From Ovis canadensis (Eukaryota; Chordata; Mammalia; Artiodactyla; Bovidae): a DNA stretch of 64,000 nt. Positions 57,401-64,000 of the stretch are shown piece after piece. The notes beneath the pieces were generated by a model. It was not told the DNA's origin and searched no databases. It worked only from the letters and a program-made list of their open reading frames with translations. Positions within the stretch are counted from its first letter, which is position 1. Every line of letters begins with the position of its first letter. The translations under genes and the position numbers were made by a program. The stretch covers positions 46,780,501 through 46,844,500 of the forward strand of contig NC_091257.1 in the NCBI RefSeq assembly GCF_042477335.2, in the 5' to 3' direction.

Positions 57401-59347
57401 GTTAAAAGTCATAGTAGGAACACAGGGAATATTATCCACAGGATGAACAGCCTGAGCAAAGACGGAGAGAGCCGGGAAAATAAAATTGCAGGGTGCTTTG
57501 AGGGCAAAGTTGAGTGAGTGGAGATACCAAAAGCAATAAAACTGGGAAGAGTAATCAGGCGGCTATTGCCTTGAATGACAGCCTAAATCCCTTCCATTAC
57601 AGTGGAGGTAATGCAGAGTCACTGAAGGCTTTAAACTGGAGGTATGCATTGATCTTCATTTTTTTAAAAGGTAACTCGGCCTTCAAAAGGGAAAGTGGCC
57701 TGGAAAGGAAAGGGACCGCAGACAAGTTAATAAACGGCAGGCTTCCCCAGTGTTTATTAACTGGATGAGACTAGCACAGAAGAGACAATTTTTTTCAGGC
57801 TGTAGCACACAGTGGGTACCCAGCTGTTCTCCAGTAGCTTGTGAATCAATTAGTTTTCTTTTTCAAGATTAGAAAACTTAAGAGTGGAAAGCAGAAGTAG
57901 CAGGGCTCTGGAGTCAAACTGTCTGGGCTTAAGTCTAAGTCTGACGCTTACTGGTTGTGTGAACTTGAGCAAGTTACTTAATCGATTTGTGCCTCAGGTT
58001 CCCATTCTATCAAATGTAACATCATGCACCCCTCACAGTCGTAGAGGACCAATGATGACACATTACACCTAGATGGACGGACACAGTGCCTGCCCCACAG
58101 TGAGTCCTCGTTAGGCATTAAGCACAAAAGTACTCAGCACTGTCTCAAATCATTTCTTAAATCTCGGTCAATCACATTTTTCTGTAAGCTCTAGAGAAAG
58201 TTTTCGATAATAAGCTCCCCCCCCCCCCCCATTTCCAGAGGTTAGTAATACTTCGTGGGATAACGGGAAACAGCTTTTTTTTTTTTTTAAGGCAATGCCA
58301 TTTAGAAATGGAAGAGCATTTCCCAGCAGGTTTTTAAAAGTCACTGCGGCAGCTCTTTGCAGAGCTATAATAGTCATTGTGTAGCTTTAACTTGTAAATC
58401 GCACTCAAAGCCAGAAATAAAAGTACAGAGTATCAGTCACGGAGCCACAGATCCTGGACACCAGTCCCACGCTCCGATCCCGCAGGGTATCTGGAAAATC
58501 GTCCCAGGTAAGAAGCTCTCGGGCGCACTATTACTTAAAAAAAAAAAATCGCAGAGACAGAAACAGTTAGCAAACTCTGCCCAGTGATCCGGAGCACGAG
58601 GTTGTGCAGTCCAGGGGCCGGCGACCGGGAAAGAGGGTCGGGGCCACTCTCCGGACAGCTCCAGGCTCGGGGGCGGCGGGACTCCGCGCTTCTTCACCAG
58701 CAGCGGCGGCAGTGGCGCCCGCGGGGGCCGCCTCCCCCGCGGGTCGGCCCCGCATTCCTGCCCAGGTCTATACTTAACCTCCGGCCCGCGCCCCGCGGCC
58801 GCAGCGCGCGCCGTGCACCGTATTAGGCAATGCCGGGCAAGCACGGCCCGGCCCCCCCGCCCCGCTCCATTCAAGCCCCGAGGCGCAGCGCCCCTCCCCC
58901 CACGACCGCAGCCCGCGCCCCCTTCCTGCGCCGCGAGCACCCCCGCGCCGCGACCACCCCGCTACCCGCGCGCACGCGCACCCGGCCCCTCGCCGCCCCT
59001 CCCGGGAGCCGGGCACGCTCCGCCAGCGAGCAGAGCGCGCAAAGTCGGGGGCGCGGCGGCGCGGGGAGGGCCCCCTCTGGGCGCGCGTACCCCGCGGTCA
59101 TGGCGATGTTGTAGAAGGTGAGCCAGATAGTGGCCAACAAGCCCAGGCGCCTCCGCTTGCCCACCGCCTCCCTCTCCTCGCTCGCCTCCGAGGCGCCGCC
59201 GTTGGTGCCGTCCTCCTCGCTGGACGCCATGGCGGCCGCGCAGCCGGGGGAAGTGGACGAGAGGGGAAGGGGAGCGGGAGGGGGCCCGGCCGAGCGCGCC
59301 GCTGAAGCGCCGCCGCCCGCTGCCGCCGCCTCCGTCAGGCGCCCCAT
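39390..59347 (-). CDS. HACD1: HACD1, very-long-chain (3R)-3-hydroxyacyl-CoA dehydratase 1 (complete CDS, 7 exons)
   Basis: Join on the minus strand: 59347-59091, 48919-48802, 48621-48603, 48522-48434, 46923-46802, 42130-41952, 39472-39390. The sum is 867 nt, giving 288 aa plus TAA, the same length as human HACD1. The family carries out the third step of the ER elongation cycle, removing water from 3-hydroxyacyl-CoA to give trans-2-enoyl-CoA. HACD1 is the muscle-enriched paralogue. Hydrophobic segments lie near residues 69-98, 116-134, 136-159, 167-191, 203-225 and 248-271, fitting a six-span membrane protein. The YPVGVAGE motif carries the presumed catalytic Tyr210 and Glu217, inferred from the yeast Phs1 pair with the same spacing of seven. 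The N-terminal stretch [10 protein letters not shown] and the [12 protein letters not shown] stretch identify HACD1 rather than HACD2-4. All introns are GT-AG and all junctions keep frame. I see no stop, frameshift or SINE in any coding exon. The start at 59347 follows the human protein; see the findings for alternative starts. Confidence 0.97.
39783..40203 (+). repeat. L1 3' end in HACD1 intron 6
   Basis: actggatggacctagagact to gctgtacagcagaaacacaa and an A-rich tail. tctataac occurs at both ends as a possible target duplication. Confidence 0.88.
40204..41594. other. Rest of HACD1 intron 6, unassigned
   Basis: About 40230-40600 is moderately GC-rich; the 147-aa reverse frame there has no recognised family and no coding support. 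No exon seen. Confidence 0.4.
41595..41757 (-). repeat. L1 3' UTR fragment, reverse
   Basis: caagtccgttctctatgtct, ccccacaaataggttcattg, ttctctttctgacttagtct. Confidence 0.85.
41952..42130 (-). CDS. HACD1: HACD1 coding exon 6, catalytic exon (residues 202-261 plus 1 nt)
   Basis: The acceptor tctctag precedes A-TAT-AAT-TTT. The exon encodes [51 protein letters not shown] and ITMASYIP, and ends CCA T|gtgagt. Length 179 nt. It contains Tyr210 and Glu217 of the YPxGVxGE motif, the presumed catalytic pair. The long 5' part of the reading frame is nearly all T/A-rich codons, unlike GC-rich exon 1. Confidence 0.95.
42131..44592. other. HACD1 intron 5, repeat-poor stretch (2.46 kb)
   Basis: AT-rich intron with no recent SINE/LINE visible; no additional exon recognised. 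Confidence 0.45.
44593..44787 (+). repeat. Bov-tA SINE in intron 5
   Basis: gggcttccctggtagctcag to catgactgagcaactttcat, (CACT)n tail. ttatatacaa on both sides is the target duplication. Confidence 0.95.
44788..45405. other. Unassigned part of HACD1 intron 5
   Basis: No exon or confident repeat. Confidence 0.35.
45406..45612 (+). repeat. Bov-tA SINE in intron 5
   Basis: gggctttcctggtggctcag, ggttcgatccctgggtcagg, tgagacacaactaagcaact. Confidence 0.95.
45613..45662. repeat. (ATCT)n / (CCTA)n microsatellite
   Basis: Tetranucleotide run at the tail of the SINE; likely polymorphic. Confidence 0.9.
45663..45705. mobile_element. Short mariner-type MITE (internally deleted)
   Basis: Inverted ends ctgggttggccaaaaa / ctttttggccaatccaa flanked by TA on both sides; only 43 bp. 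It lacks most of the middle present in the copy at 56026-56105. Confidence 0.75.
45706..46801. other. Unassigned part of HACD1 intron 5 near exon 5
   Basis: Single-copy-looking, AT-rich; no further exon seen. Confidence 0.4.
46802..46923 (-). CDS. HACD1: HACD1 coding exon 5 (residues 162-201 plus 2 nt)
   Basis: The acceptor ttccgcag precedes ATC CAG AAT GAG GAG. The exon encodes [31 protein letters not shown] and HLPYFIKWA and ends AG|gtggcg, splitting Arg202. Length 122 nt. It contains the fourth membrane span and the conserved TEITRYSFY signature. Skipping of an exon in this part of the gene has been described for the mouse HACD1-d5 isoform (from memory). At 122 nt, skipping would shift the frame. 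Confidence 0.96.
46924..47999. other. HACD1 intron 4, unassigned part
   Basis: No recent repeat; a moderately GC region at about 47400-47650 has short open frames on both strands without family match. Confidence 0.4.
48000..48178 (-). repeat. L1 3' UTR fragment in intron 4
   Basis: Reverse: actggagtatagccaattaa, aggtgcacagtagagcgact, ctcccaaactccccttcccc, ataacattgagcagag. Confidence 0.88.
48434..48522 (-). CDS. HACD1: HACD1 coding exon 4 (residues 132-161)
   Basis: A pyrimidine-rich acceptor ending tttttaag precedes GA-ATT-GTA-CCT. The exon completes Gly132, then encodes [18 protein letters not shown] and [11 protein letters not shown], the third hydrophobic segment, and ends at CCA|gtaagt in phase 0. 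Length 89 nt. Confidence 0.95.
48603..48621 (-). CDS. HACD1: HACD1 coding exon 3, a 19-nt microexon (residues 126-131 plus 1 nt)
   Basis: ATA GTC CAC TGT TTA ATT G is flanked by the acceptor ttacag and the donor gtgagt. It encodes IVHCLI and the first base of Gly132, exactly the residues missing between exon 2 (..ALLE) and exon 4 (G-IVPTSV..) in the HACD1 family alignment. It is far too short for open-frame scans and was found by following the family sequence. Intron 2 is 180 bp and intron 3 only 80 bp, so exons 2-4 sit within 486 bp. Confidence 0.93.
48802..48919 (-). CDS. HACD1: HACD1 coding exon 2 (residues 86-125)
   Basis: The acceptor ttctctag precedes G-TGG-TTG-GTA, completing Gly86 and starting [11 protein letters not shown]. 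The exon encodes the rest of the first membrane span, the [21 protein letters not shown] segment in part, and ends at ALLE with the consensus donor GAG|gtaagt. It is 118 nt long. In Labrador retrievers a SINE insertion in exon 2 of this gene is known to cause centronuclear myopathy; here the exon is uninterrupted. Confidence 0.96.
49108..49436 (-). repeat. Three tandem Bov-tA heads in HACD1 intron 1
   Basis: Three reverse tRNA-type units in a row, each ending in a complement of the head (agccacaagggaagccc at about 49220 and 49322; gctatcagggaagtcc at 49435), joined by aagaatactgcagtgggtag. Confidence 0.9.
49437..49759. other. Unassigned part of intron 1
   Basis: No exon or confident repeat. 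Confidence 0.35.
49760..50056 (-). repeat. Near full-length CHR-2-type SINE
   Basis: Reverse: ttctggctgtgctgggtctt, gtcatgcacaggcttctcat, ggcatgtgggatcttcccag, gagccaccaggggaagcc. Confidence 0.92.
50065..50325 (+). repeat. L1 3' tail
   Basis: ctagtggttaccaagtggga, ggcacagggaaatacagcca, tgctgcacacctgaaactaa. Confidence 0.85.
50361..50440 (-). repeat. Bov-A fragment
   Basis: ggtttagccactaaatcggg, ccccatggactgtagcccac; truncated. Confidence 0.8.
50441..51034. other. Unassigned part of intron 1
   Basis: The end (gagtgctttcaatgttctag acactgtc, 50995-51022) looks like the outer part of the MIR that continues at 51035. Confidence 0.4.
51035..51232 (-). repeat. MIR-core segment, near-identical to 30450..30647
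   Basis: Reverse MIR core plus non-MIR flank ending tacactgtacct. Here the MIR seems continuous with its upstream part, suggesting this is the ancestral site. Confidence 0.85.
51233..51575 (-). repeat. Bov-tA SINE plus a second tandem head
   Basis: First unit 51233-51445 (gagtcactcagtcatgtcca..gccaccagggaagccc). A second head at 51446-51575 contains an 18-bp direct duplication (ggggatcttcccgaccca) at 51480-51515. Confidence 0.92.
51576..52018. other. Unassigned part of intron 1
   Basis: No exon or confident repeat. Confidence 0.35.
52019..52132 (+). repeat. CHR-type SINE carrying a Bov-A2 end fragment
   Basis: The head agcttccctggcggctcagg and the distal half ccaatgtaggacatgggttt are separated by gactgaagtgacttagcagc, the 3' end of a Bov-A2 (about 52057-52085). 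Confidence 0.8.
52133..53146. other. Intron 1, mostly unassigned; L2 at about 52735-52850
   Basis: tttatttattcattcagctt, ccaggtactgtgctaggtcc match the reverse L2 3' end. The open frame of 117 aa at 52685 starts in it and is not a gene. Confidence 0.45.
53147..53409 (+). repeat. BovB 3' end
   Basis: gctgaaactccaatacttca to gacacaactgagcaactgaa. agcatgaatg occurs on both sides as target duplication. Confidence 0.94.
53471..53599 (-). repeat. CHR-type SINE
   Basis: Reverse: ggtatgtgggatcttagttc, atcagggattgaacctgtgc. Flanked by the 15-bp duplication aaccagtatcatctt. Confidence 0.93.
53873..53995 (+). repeat. CHR-type SINE
   Basis: ggaattctctggtggtccag, gctgccaatgcagggggcat, poly(A) tail at 53975-53987. 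Confidence 0.88.
54155..54880 (+). repeat. Older L1 3' end interrupted by a younger L1
   Basis: tttacaatagccaggacatg then, after the insertion, gacagatggctggataaaca, ggaatattactcagccataa, and a tail (aaaaaacaaacaaacaaa) at about 54866-54884. Confidence 0.9.
54201..54335 (+). mobile_element. Young, strongly 5'-truncated L1 inserted in an older L1
   Basis: ggagggaggtgggaaggggg to aattaaaataaataaattta, flanked exactly by the 13-bp duplication taaatgttctttg (54188-54200 and 54336-54348). Confidence 0.95.
55075..55265 (-). repeat. MIR SINE
   Basis: cccactatgtgtcaggcatc, cagatgagaaaacccagggt, cagagaggttatggaactta in reverse MIR order. Confidence 0.78.
55266..55994. other. Unassigned part of intron 1
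   Basis: No exon or confident repeat. Confidence 0.35.
55995..56360 (-). repeat. L2-like ancient repeat hosting a MITE
   Basis: ttcatttacccaacaaat.. then agcaggcaaaggggataagg and ccagggaaggcctgcctgag. The mariner MITE at 56026-56105 is inserted near its end. Confidence 0.5.
56026..56105. mobile_element. Mariner-type MITE with hairpin potential, in HACD1 intron 1
   Basis: An 80-bp element flanked by TA on both sides. The ends ctgggttggccaaaaggttc and gaactttttggccaaaccaa are imperfect inverted repeats that continue inward (tttgggtttttct / agaaacccaaa), leaving a loop of about 14 nt. Confidence 0.88.
56361..56534. other. Unassigned part of intron 1
   Basis: No exon or confident repeat. Confidence 0.35.
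56535..56955 (+). repeat. Two consecutive L1 3' tails
   Basis: 56535-56755 (tcctactgtatagcacagag..) is the common ruminant L1 end. 56785-56955 (ttgtacaccttaaactccca..) is an older, more diverged L1 end. Confidence 0.75.
56956..57884. other. Unassigned part of intron 1
   Basis: About 57430-57720 has the flavour of an ancient mammalian repeat (ggctattgccttgaatgac; aaggctttaaactggag) that I cannot name with confidence. No exon. Confidence 0.35.
57885..58110 (+). repeat. MIR SINE
   Basis: gggctctggagtcaaactgt, gcttactggttgtgtgaact, gagcaagttacttaatcgat: forward MIR order. Confidence 0.85.
58217..58288. repeat. C14 and T14 homopolymer runs
   Basis: Fourteen C at 58217-58230 and fourteen T at about 58275-58288, in intron 1 just outside the CpG island. 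Confidence 0.9.
59091..59347 (-). CDS. HACD1: HACD1 coding exon 1 (residues 1-85 plus 2 nt)
   Basis: Encodes the low-complexity N-terminus (Ala/Gly/Pro/Ser rich), the acidic [12 protein letters not shown] stretch, the basic GKRRRLG patch and the first part of the first membrane span ([12 protein letters not shown]). It ends after GCG GG and is followed by the donor gtacgc, so the split Gly codon is finished by the first base of exon 2. The exon is extremely GC-rich and sits inside the CpG island. The 5' UTR boundary cannot be fixed from sequence alone. Confidence 0.95.
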
Positions 59348-59520
59348 GTGCCGCGCGCAGGGGGCTCGGCGCCGCCAGACCAGCCGCCCGCAGTGGGAGG
59401 AGCGGGCGCCCCCGGCCGCCGCCCCGCCCCCGGCCCTCGGGAGCGCGCGCCGCGCGAGGGCCTGGCCGCCCGGCCTGGGCGCGGGGGCGCGGGGGTCCTG
59501 GGAGCCCCTGGTCACGATCT
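59348..59520 (-). promoter_or_regulatory. Probable HACD1 promoter and 5' UTR
   Basis: GC-rich sequence directly upstream of the start codon with no TATA box in view. A GC-box (Sp1-type, ccccgcccc) lies at 59422-59430 and another further upstream at about 59651-59660. The transcription start is not visible; the region is assigned by position only. Confidence 0.55.
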
Positions 59521-60087
59521 CTTGCCCCCCTACCGGGGAAACCTCACTGACTGGGGAACCTCCACTTAGAAACGCCGGGGAAGTCTTGCTAGTGCACGGG
59601 AGCCTTGCTAGTGCACCGAGTCTAAACGCACCTGGACTTGGAGTAGCCCTGCCCCGCCCAAGACTTTTGTAAGATAAATTTCTGGCTGTGGAGAGGGGCC
59701 TAGGTATCTTCCCGCCAAAGACTCATTCTTAAGAGATTCTGGGGAAGGAGCACCCACTTCACCCTGTTTCGCTTTTCACGGCCAGTGGAGCAGGTATTCG
59801 GGGTCGGGAGGTGCAGTCGGATCGCCCCACCTGCGTGGATTCCACTGGAGCCAGTGGAGGCACTGATTGCAGTGTAGGCGGAACACAGAAAGTCAGGGGG
59901 AAACAGGACGTGACAAGACATCAAAGGAGAAAAGTTTGAACAGACAGAGGCAAGAACCCTTCCCGCAGGAAACAGTATCCCAGTTATCCACTCTATCTCC
60001 CTCAAAAAAAAAACAAAAACAAAAAACCCTTCCTCCAGATACACATGCTCCTGATAGCTCTTCCTCTTTCCTCCTAAAGCACACAGT
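59521..60087. other. Upstream flank of HACD1, unassigned
   Basis: GC-box at 59651-59660, otherwise nothing recognised. No divergent gene starts here by eye. Confidence 0.4.
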
Positions 60088-60290
60088 TAAGATGACAAGC
60101 TCTGGAGTCAGATTACTGAAATTCAACCCCCAAATTCGTGGCTCCACCAGTCTTAGTAGCTGTGTGAACTTGGGAAACTAAAATCTCTTCATACCTCAAT
60201 TTCCTCAATGAGAATAAATTTAAAACCTACCTCGTGGGGTCGTTGTGAGATTTAAGTGAAATAGTTCATGTACACCACTCACAGGCCTGA
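60088..60290 (+). repeat. MIR SINE
   Basis: caagctctggagtcagatta, tagtagctgtgtgaacttgg, ctacctcgtggggtcgttgt gagat. Confidence 0.85.
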
Positions 60291-60404
60291 CAGTTTGAGT
60301 CACCCCAAATCAGTGTTATCAGTGTTGGGACAATTCCCGGTTTGGTTCATCCAATGAAAGAAATGCTGCACGGGCCAAGGAAACCGATCTGCTTGTTAGG
60401 TCAT

Positions 60405-60622
60405 TCTTGGCTACCCTGCTGGCCCAGTGGTGAAGAATCTGCCTGCAATGCAGTAAGTAGACGCAGGAGGCCTGGGTTCAATTCCTGGGTGGGAAAATCC
60501 CCTGGAAAAGGAAATGGCAACTCACTCCAGAATTCTCCCCAGGAACATCCTATGGACAGAGGAGCCTGGTGGGCTATAGTCCACCAGGGTTGCAAGAGTC
60601 CAGCAGAACTGACTGAGCATGC
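60405..60622 (+). repeat. Bov-tA SINE
   Basis: ttggctaccctgctggccca, ggttcaattcctgggtggga, gaactgactgagca; diverged, with a short insertion in the head. Confidence 0.9.
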
Positions 60623-60829
60623 TCTCCAGCTACCTGGAACCCGAGCGAGACCTCAGGGAGGGGAGGAGCATCTGAAGACCAGAGAGACCAAAGTTGGATC
60701 TGTTCCACACTGGGCTCTGATCTGGGTGGGCCACCCAGGTGGCACTTCCAGCCTGATACAGGGAACTTAGACATAATTGAGCAAGACTTGCAGTAGGGGA
60801 GGAAACGTCTGAGGTGTGCCTGGGGAAGA

Positions 60830-62900
60830 AATATTGGCTAAAAATTGTCGAAGTTTGATGAAAACTATGAACTAGTGTTTTTAAAGGTATTTACATTGGA
60901 AAAGAATAAATAAAACTATTTACAAGTGACAACATTGTATTAGAAAAAGCTAAGGAATGCACACCCCAAAAAGCTACTGGAACTAGTTGTAGGATACAAG
61001 GTCAATGTTACAAAAATCAGTAAATAGAAATTTAGAGTAAAACTATATAATACTTAGCATCCAAAACCATGAAATATAGAGTGATAAATTCAACGAAACA
61101 CATGCAAGACCTGTACCCTGAACATGATAAATCGCAATCAAGAGAAAGTCCTAATAAATAAGTATTACAGCTTCATGAATTGGAACTCAAATTGTTAAAC
61201 TGTCAGTTCTTTGCAAATTTCAGCAGAATATTTTTTTAATTTGACAAGATAACTCTAAAATTTATACAGAAATGTGTAAAAAAGCAAAGTTGGAACATGC
61301 ACATACCTGTTTTCAAAACTTAGTATAAAACTACAGTTTCCAGGACAGTGTGATAGGCACAAGGTTAGATATATAGATCAATGAATAAAGTCCAGCCCCC
61401 TTACATATAGTCAACTGGTTTTTAACAAAGATACAAAGCTAATTCTTTTTAACAAACAGTGCTGAAACAACTAGGTACCACATTAAAAAAAAAAAAAAAA
61501 AAGGAAATGCTTGACCCTTACCTTACACCTTGCTGTGGCTGCTGCTAAGTCGCTTCAGTTGTGTCCGACTCTGTGCGACCCTATAGACGGCAGCCCACCA
61601 GGCACCCCGGTCCCTGGGATTCTCTAGGCAAGAACACTGAGTGGGTTGCCATTTCCTTCTCCAATGCATGAAAGTGAAAAGTCAAAGTGAAGTCGCTCAG
61701 TCGTGTCCGACTCTTCGCGACCCCATGGACTGCAGCCCACCAGGCTCCTCTGTCCATGGGATTTTCCAGGCAAGAGTGCTGGAGTGGGGTGCCATTGCCT
61801 TCTCCGACCTTACACCTTAGACAAGTATTAATTTGATGTGGATCATAGATCTAAACATAAAAGATAAATCTCTAAACTTCTAGAAGGAAACAGCAGAATC
61901 TTTGTGACCTTGGAAGGCAAAGATTTCTTAGATACAACAACCAAAAAAAAAAAAAAAGCATTAATCTTAAGAAATATGATTGGAGTTCATCAAAATGTAA
62001 AACTTCTGTTATCCCAAAGATACCATAAAAAAGTGAAAATATTCACAATATATGTATCTGACAAGGCACTTGTATCCAGAATATATTAAGAATACTTGTA
62101 ACTTAAGAATACAATAACTTTTTTAATTAGCAAAATATTTGAATAGACACATCTCAAAGAACATATGGAAATAATAGCACAAGCAAAGATGTTCAATCTT
62201 TTTTGTCACTAGGGAAATGCAAATTAAACCCACAATAAGACATCACTACATCTAATATTTATAAAGGTTGGCAAGGATGCAGAGCAATTGACATTCTCAT
62301 TTATAGATAAAGAGAATACTACTTTTGAAAACAAATTGGCGATTTCTTTAAAAGATCAACATACACTGATCATATGACCCAGCAATTTCATTCCTAGGTA
62401 TTTAACCAAGAGAATGAAAATAGGTCTGTACAAAGACTTAGACACCAATGTTCATAGCAGCTTTGTTCATAGTAACCTCAAACTGAAAATCATCAATGTG
62501 TCCATCAATATGTGAATGAATAAACAAACTGTAGTCTGTTCACACGACGAAACATGACTCAGCAATGAAAAGGAAGAAACTACTGTACATGCAACATGAA
62601 TGAATCTCATAAACTCTACACTGAGCAAAATCAGAGAGAAAGACTGCATAGTAGATAATTCCATTTATATGAAACCAGAAAAGGAAAATCTAAATCCAAA
62701 AATCTACAGTGACAAGAAACAGGAAAGTCGTTGCCTGGTGCTGGGGATGTGTACAAAGAGAAGAGACTGAAAATAGACACAGGAATCCTTTTGGAGCAAT
62801 TAAATATAATATTGTTGACTGTGGTTTTACACAGGTGTATATATTTGGTAAAACTCATCATAGAAAACACATAAAGCAGATGTATTTTATGTATATAAAT
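60830..62900 (+). repeat. Old L1 (ORF2 3' part and 3' UTR), interrupted by a Bov-A2
   Basis: Runs through ORF2 remnants (caacgaaacacatgcaagac; tcaactggtttttaacaaag), resumes after the SINE (acttctagaaggaaacagca) and ends in 3' UTR-like sequence (tgacccagcaatttcattcc). Many stops. Confidence 0.82.
61534..61805 (-). repeat. Bov-A2 SINE nested in the old L1
   Basis: Reverse: gctgctgctaagtcgcttca to gccattgccttctcc, flanked by accttacacctt on both sides. Near consensus, hence young. Confidence 0.96.
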
Positions 62901-63167
62901 TATTAATTAGAGTTGACTTTAAAGTGTCCTGAATAAGAAATATTTTAAAGTGTAACATTTACAATATTGATATGTTTAGCATAAAATCCAAATTTTGTGG
63001 CAGAATGGGTTTGTGTATTAATAGTTAATATTGTTTCCTCCAATTGTTACTTTGAAACATTGAACATGACATGAGATGTAACTGATTTTCAGAATGGCTG
63101 TATGTTTTTACAAAGTTGAATGTAACATTTTGGGGGGAAAAAAACCCAACTTTGAAATATCGTAAGG
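62901..63167. other. Unassigned intergenic sequence
   Basis: AT-rich, no gene or confident repeat. Confidence 0.35.
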
Positions 63168-64000
63168 TCAGGAGGCAACAGTTAGAACTGGACATGGAAC
63201 AACAGACTGGCTCCAAATAGGAAAAGGAGTACGTCAAGGCTGTATATTGTCACCCTGCTTATTTAACTTATATGTAGAGTACATCATGAGAAACGCTGGA
63301 CTGGAAGAAGCGCAAGCTGGAATCAAGATTGCCAGGAGAAATATCAATAACCTCAGATATGCAGATGACACCACCCTTATGGCACAAAGTGAAGAGGAAC
63401 TAATAAGCCTCTTGATGAAAGTGAAAGAGGAGAGTAAAAAAGTTGGCTTAAAGCTCAACAGTCAGAAAACAAAGATCATGGCATCTGGTCCCATCACTTC
63501 ATGGGAAGTAGATGGGGAAACAGTGGAAACAGTGGCAGACTTTATTTTGGGGGGCTCCGAAATCACTGCAGATGGTGATTGCAGCAATGAAATGAAAAGA
63601 CGCTTACTCCTTGGAAAGAAAGTTATGACCAACCTAGATAGCATATTGAAAAGCAGAGACATTACTTTGCCAACAAAGGTCCGTCTACTCAAGGCTATTT
63701 TTCCAGTGGTCATGTATGGATGTGAGAGTTGGACTGTGAAGAAAGCTGAGCGCCGAAGAATTGATGCTTTTGAACTATGGTGTTGGAGAAGACTCTTGAG
63801 AGTCCCTTGGACTGCAAGGAGATCCAACCAGTCCATTCTAAAGGAGATTGGTCCTGGGATTTCTTTGGAAGGAATGATGCTACAGCTGAAACTCCAGTAC
63901 TTTGGCCACCTCATGCGAAGAGTTGACTCATTGGAAAAGACTCTGATGCTGGGAGGGATTGAGGGCAGGAGGAAAAGGGGACGACAGAGGATGAGATGGC
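63168..64000 (+). repeat. BovB, 5'-truncated, continuing past the window end
   Basis: gttagaactggacatggaac, the RT motif B region (caaggctgtatattgtcacc), the YADD-equivalent (atatgcagatgacaccaccc), then the 3' part. Frame broken by several changes (for example an early stop in the YVEY-type stretch, tatatgtagagtac). Confidence 0.93.

Larger units (their letters stand above)
58580..59520. promoter_or_regulatory. CpG island at the 5' end of HACD1
   Basis: This is a sharply bounded run of very GC-rich, CpG-dense sequence in an otherwise AT-rich window. It spans the promoter, exon 1 and about 500 bp of intron 1. Long open frames on both strands here are by-products of base composition. Confidence 0.9.

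Noticed and set aside
58437..58940. A 167-aa reverse open frame and several overlapping frames in the CpG island
   Set aside because: They arise from GC-rich composition without stop codons; they overlap HACD1 intron 1/exon 1 and match no family I know.
59348..59515. An N-terminal extension of HACD1 starting at 59515
   Set aside because: Kept only as a finding. The human protein starts at the position of 59347, and the extension is GC-driven low complexity probably lying in the promoter or 5' UTR.
59118..59672. A 184-aa + strand open frame opposite HACD1 exon 1
   Set aside because: It is the antisense shadow of exon 1 and the promoter; residues are Ala/Pro/Arg low complexity with no domain.
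63462..63914. A 150-aa reverse open frame near the window end
   Set aside because: Antisense of the + strand BovB copy.
59521..64000. A divergent gene upstream of HACD1 (STAM is the expected neighbour in mammals)
   Set aside because: No STAM exon or second CpG island is visible; in human the gap between the two genes is larger than the 4.5 kb available here.

Overview
This is vertebrate, specifically ruminant (most likely bovine or a close relative), nuclear DNA. The diagnosis rests on dense ruminant-specific interspersed repeats: BovB (RTE-type) LINEs, Bov-tA and Bov-A2 SINEs with heads derived from tRNA-Glu, CHR-type SINEs and ruminant L1 tails. The background is AT-rich and non-coding, with vertebrate GT-AG splice sites. 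Nothing bacterial, plasmid-borne, phage-like or CRISPR-like is present.

The window holds one recognisable protein-coding gene, HACD1 (formerly PTPLA), on the minus strand. HACD1 is the ER-membrane 3-hydroxyacyl-CoA dehydratase of very-long-chain fatty-acid elongation. All seven coding exons can be placed by eye: exon 1 59091..59347, exon 2 48802..48919, exon 3 48603..48621 (a 19-nt microexon), exon 4 48434..48522, exon 5 46802..46923, exon 6 41952..42130 and exon 7 39390..39472. The joined reading frame is 867 nt, giving 288 aa plus stop. This is the human length, with every junction in phase, GT-AG ends and the catalytic Tyr210/Glu217 pair present. A CpG island at about 58580..59520 covers exon 1, the promoter and the start of intron 1.

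Layout on the + strand: 1..39389 is the 3' flank of HACD1 (a 3' UTR of unknown length directly below 39390), a gene-free mosaic of L1, BovB and SINE copies, many nested. It includes an inverted BovB pair (20806..23130), an L1 insertion with a probable 3' transduction (23344..24945) and an isolated GC-rich block with a G-rich array (11460..12060). The stretch 39390..59347 is the HACD1 coding span; its introns carry SINEs, L1 tails and two mariner-type MITEs. The stretch 59348..64000 is promoter plus upstream flank, with another old L1 and a BovB copy that runs off the end.

I found no new multi-gene system. The observations most worth checking are the L1 3' transduction, a 198-bp segment shared by intron 1 and the 3' flank, the orphan GC-rich block, the hairpin MITE in intron 1, the HACD1 microexon and the alternative HACD1 start codons. 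Repeat boundaries were read by eye and may be off by some tens of bases.
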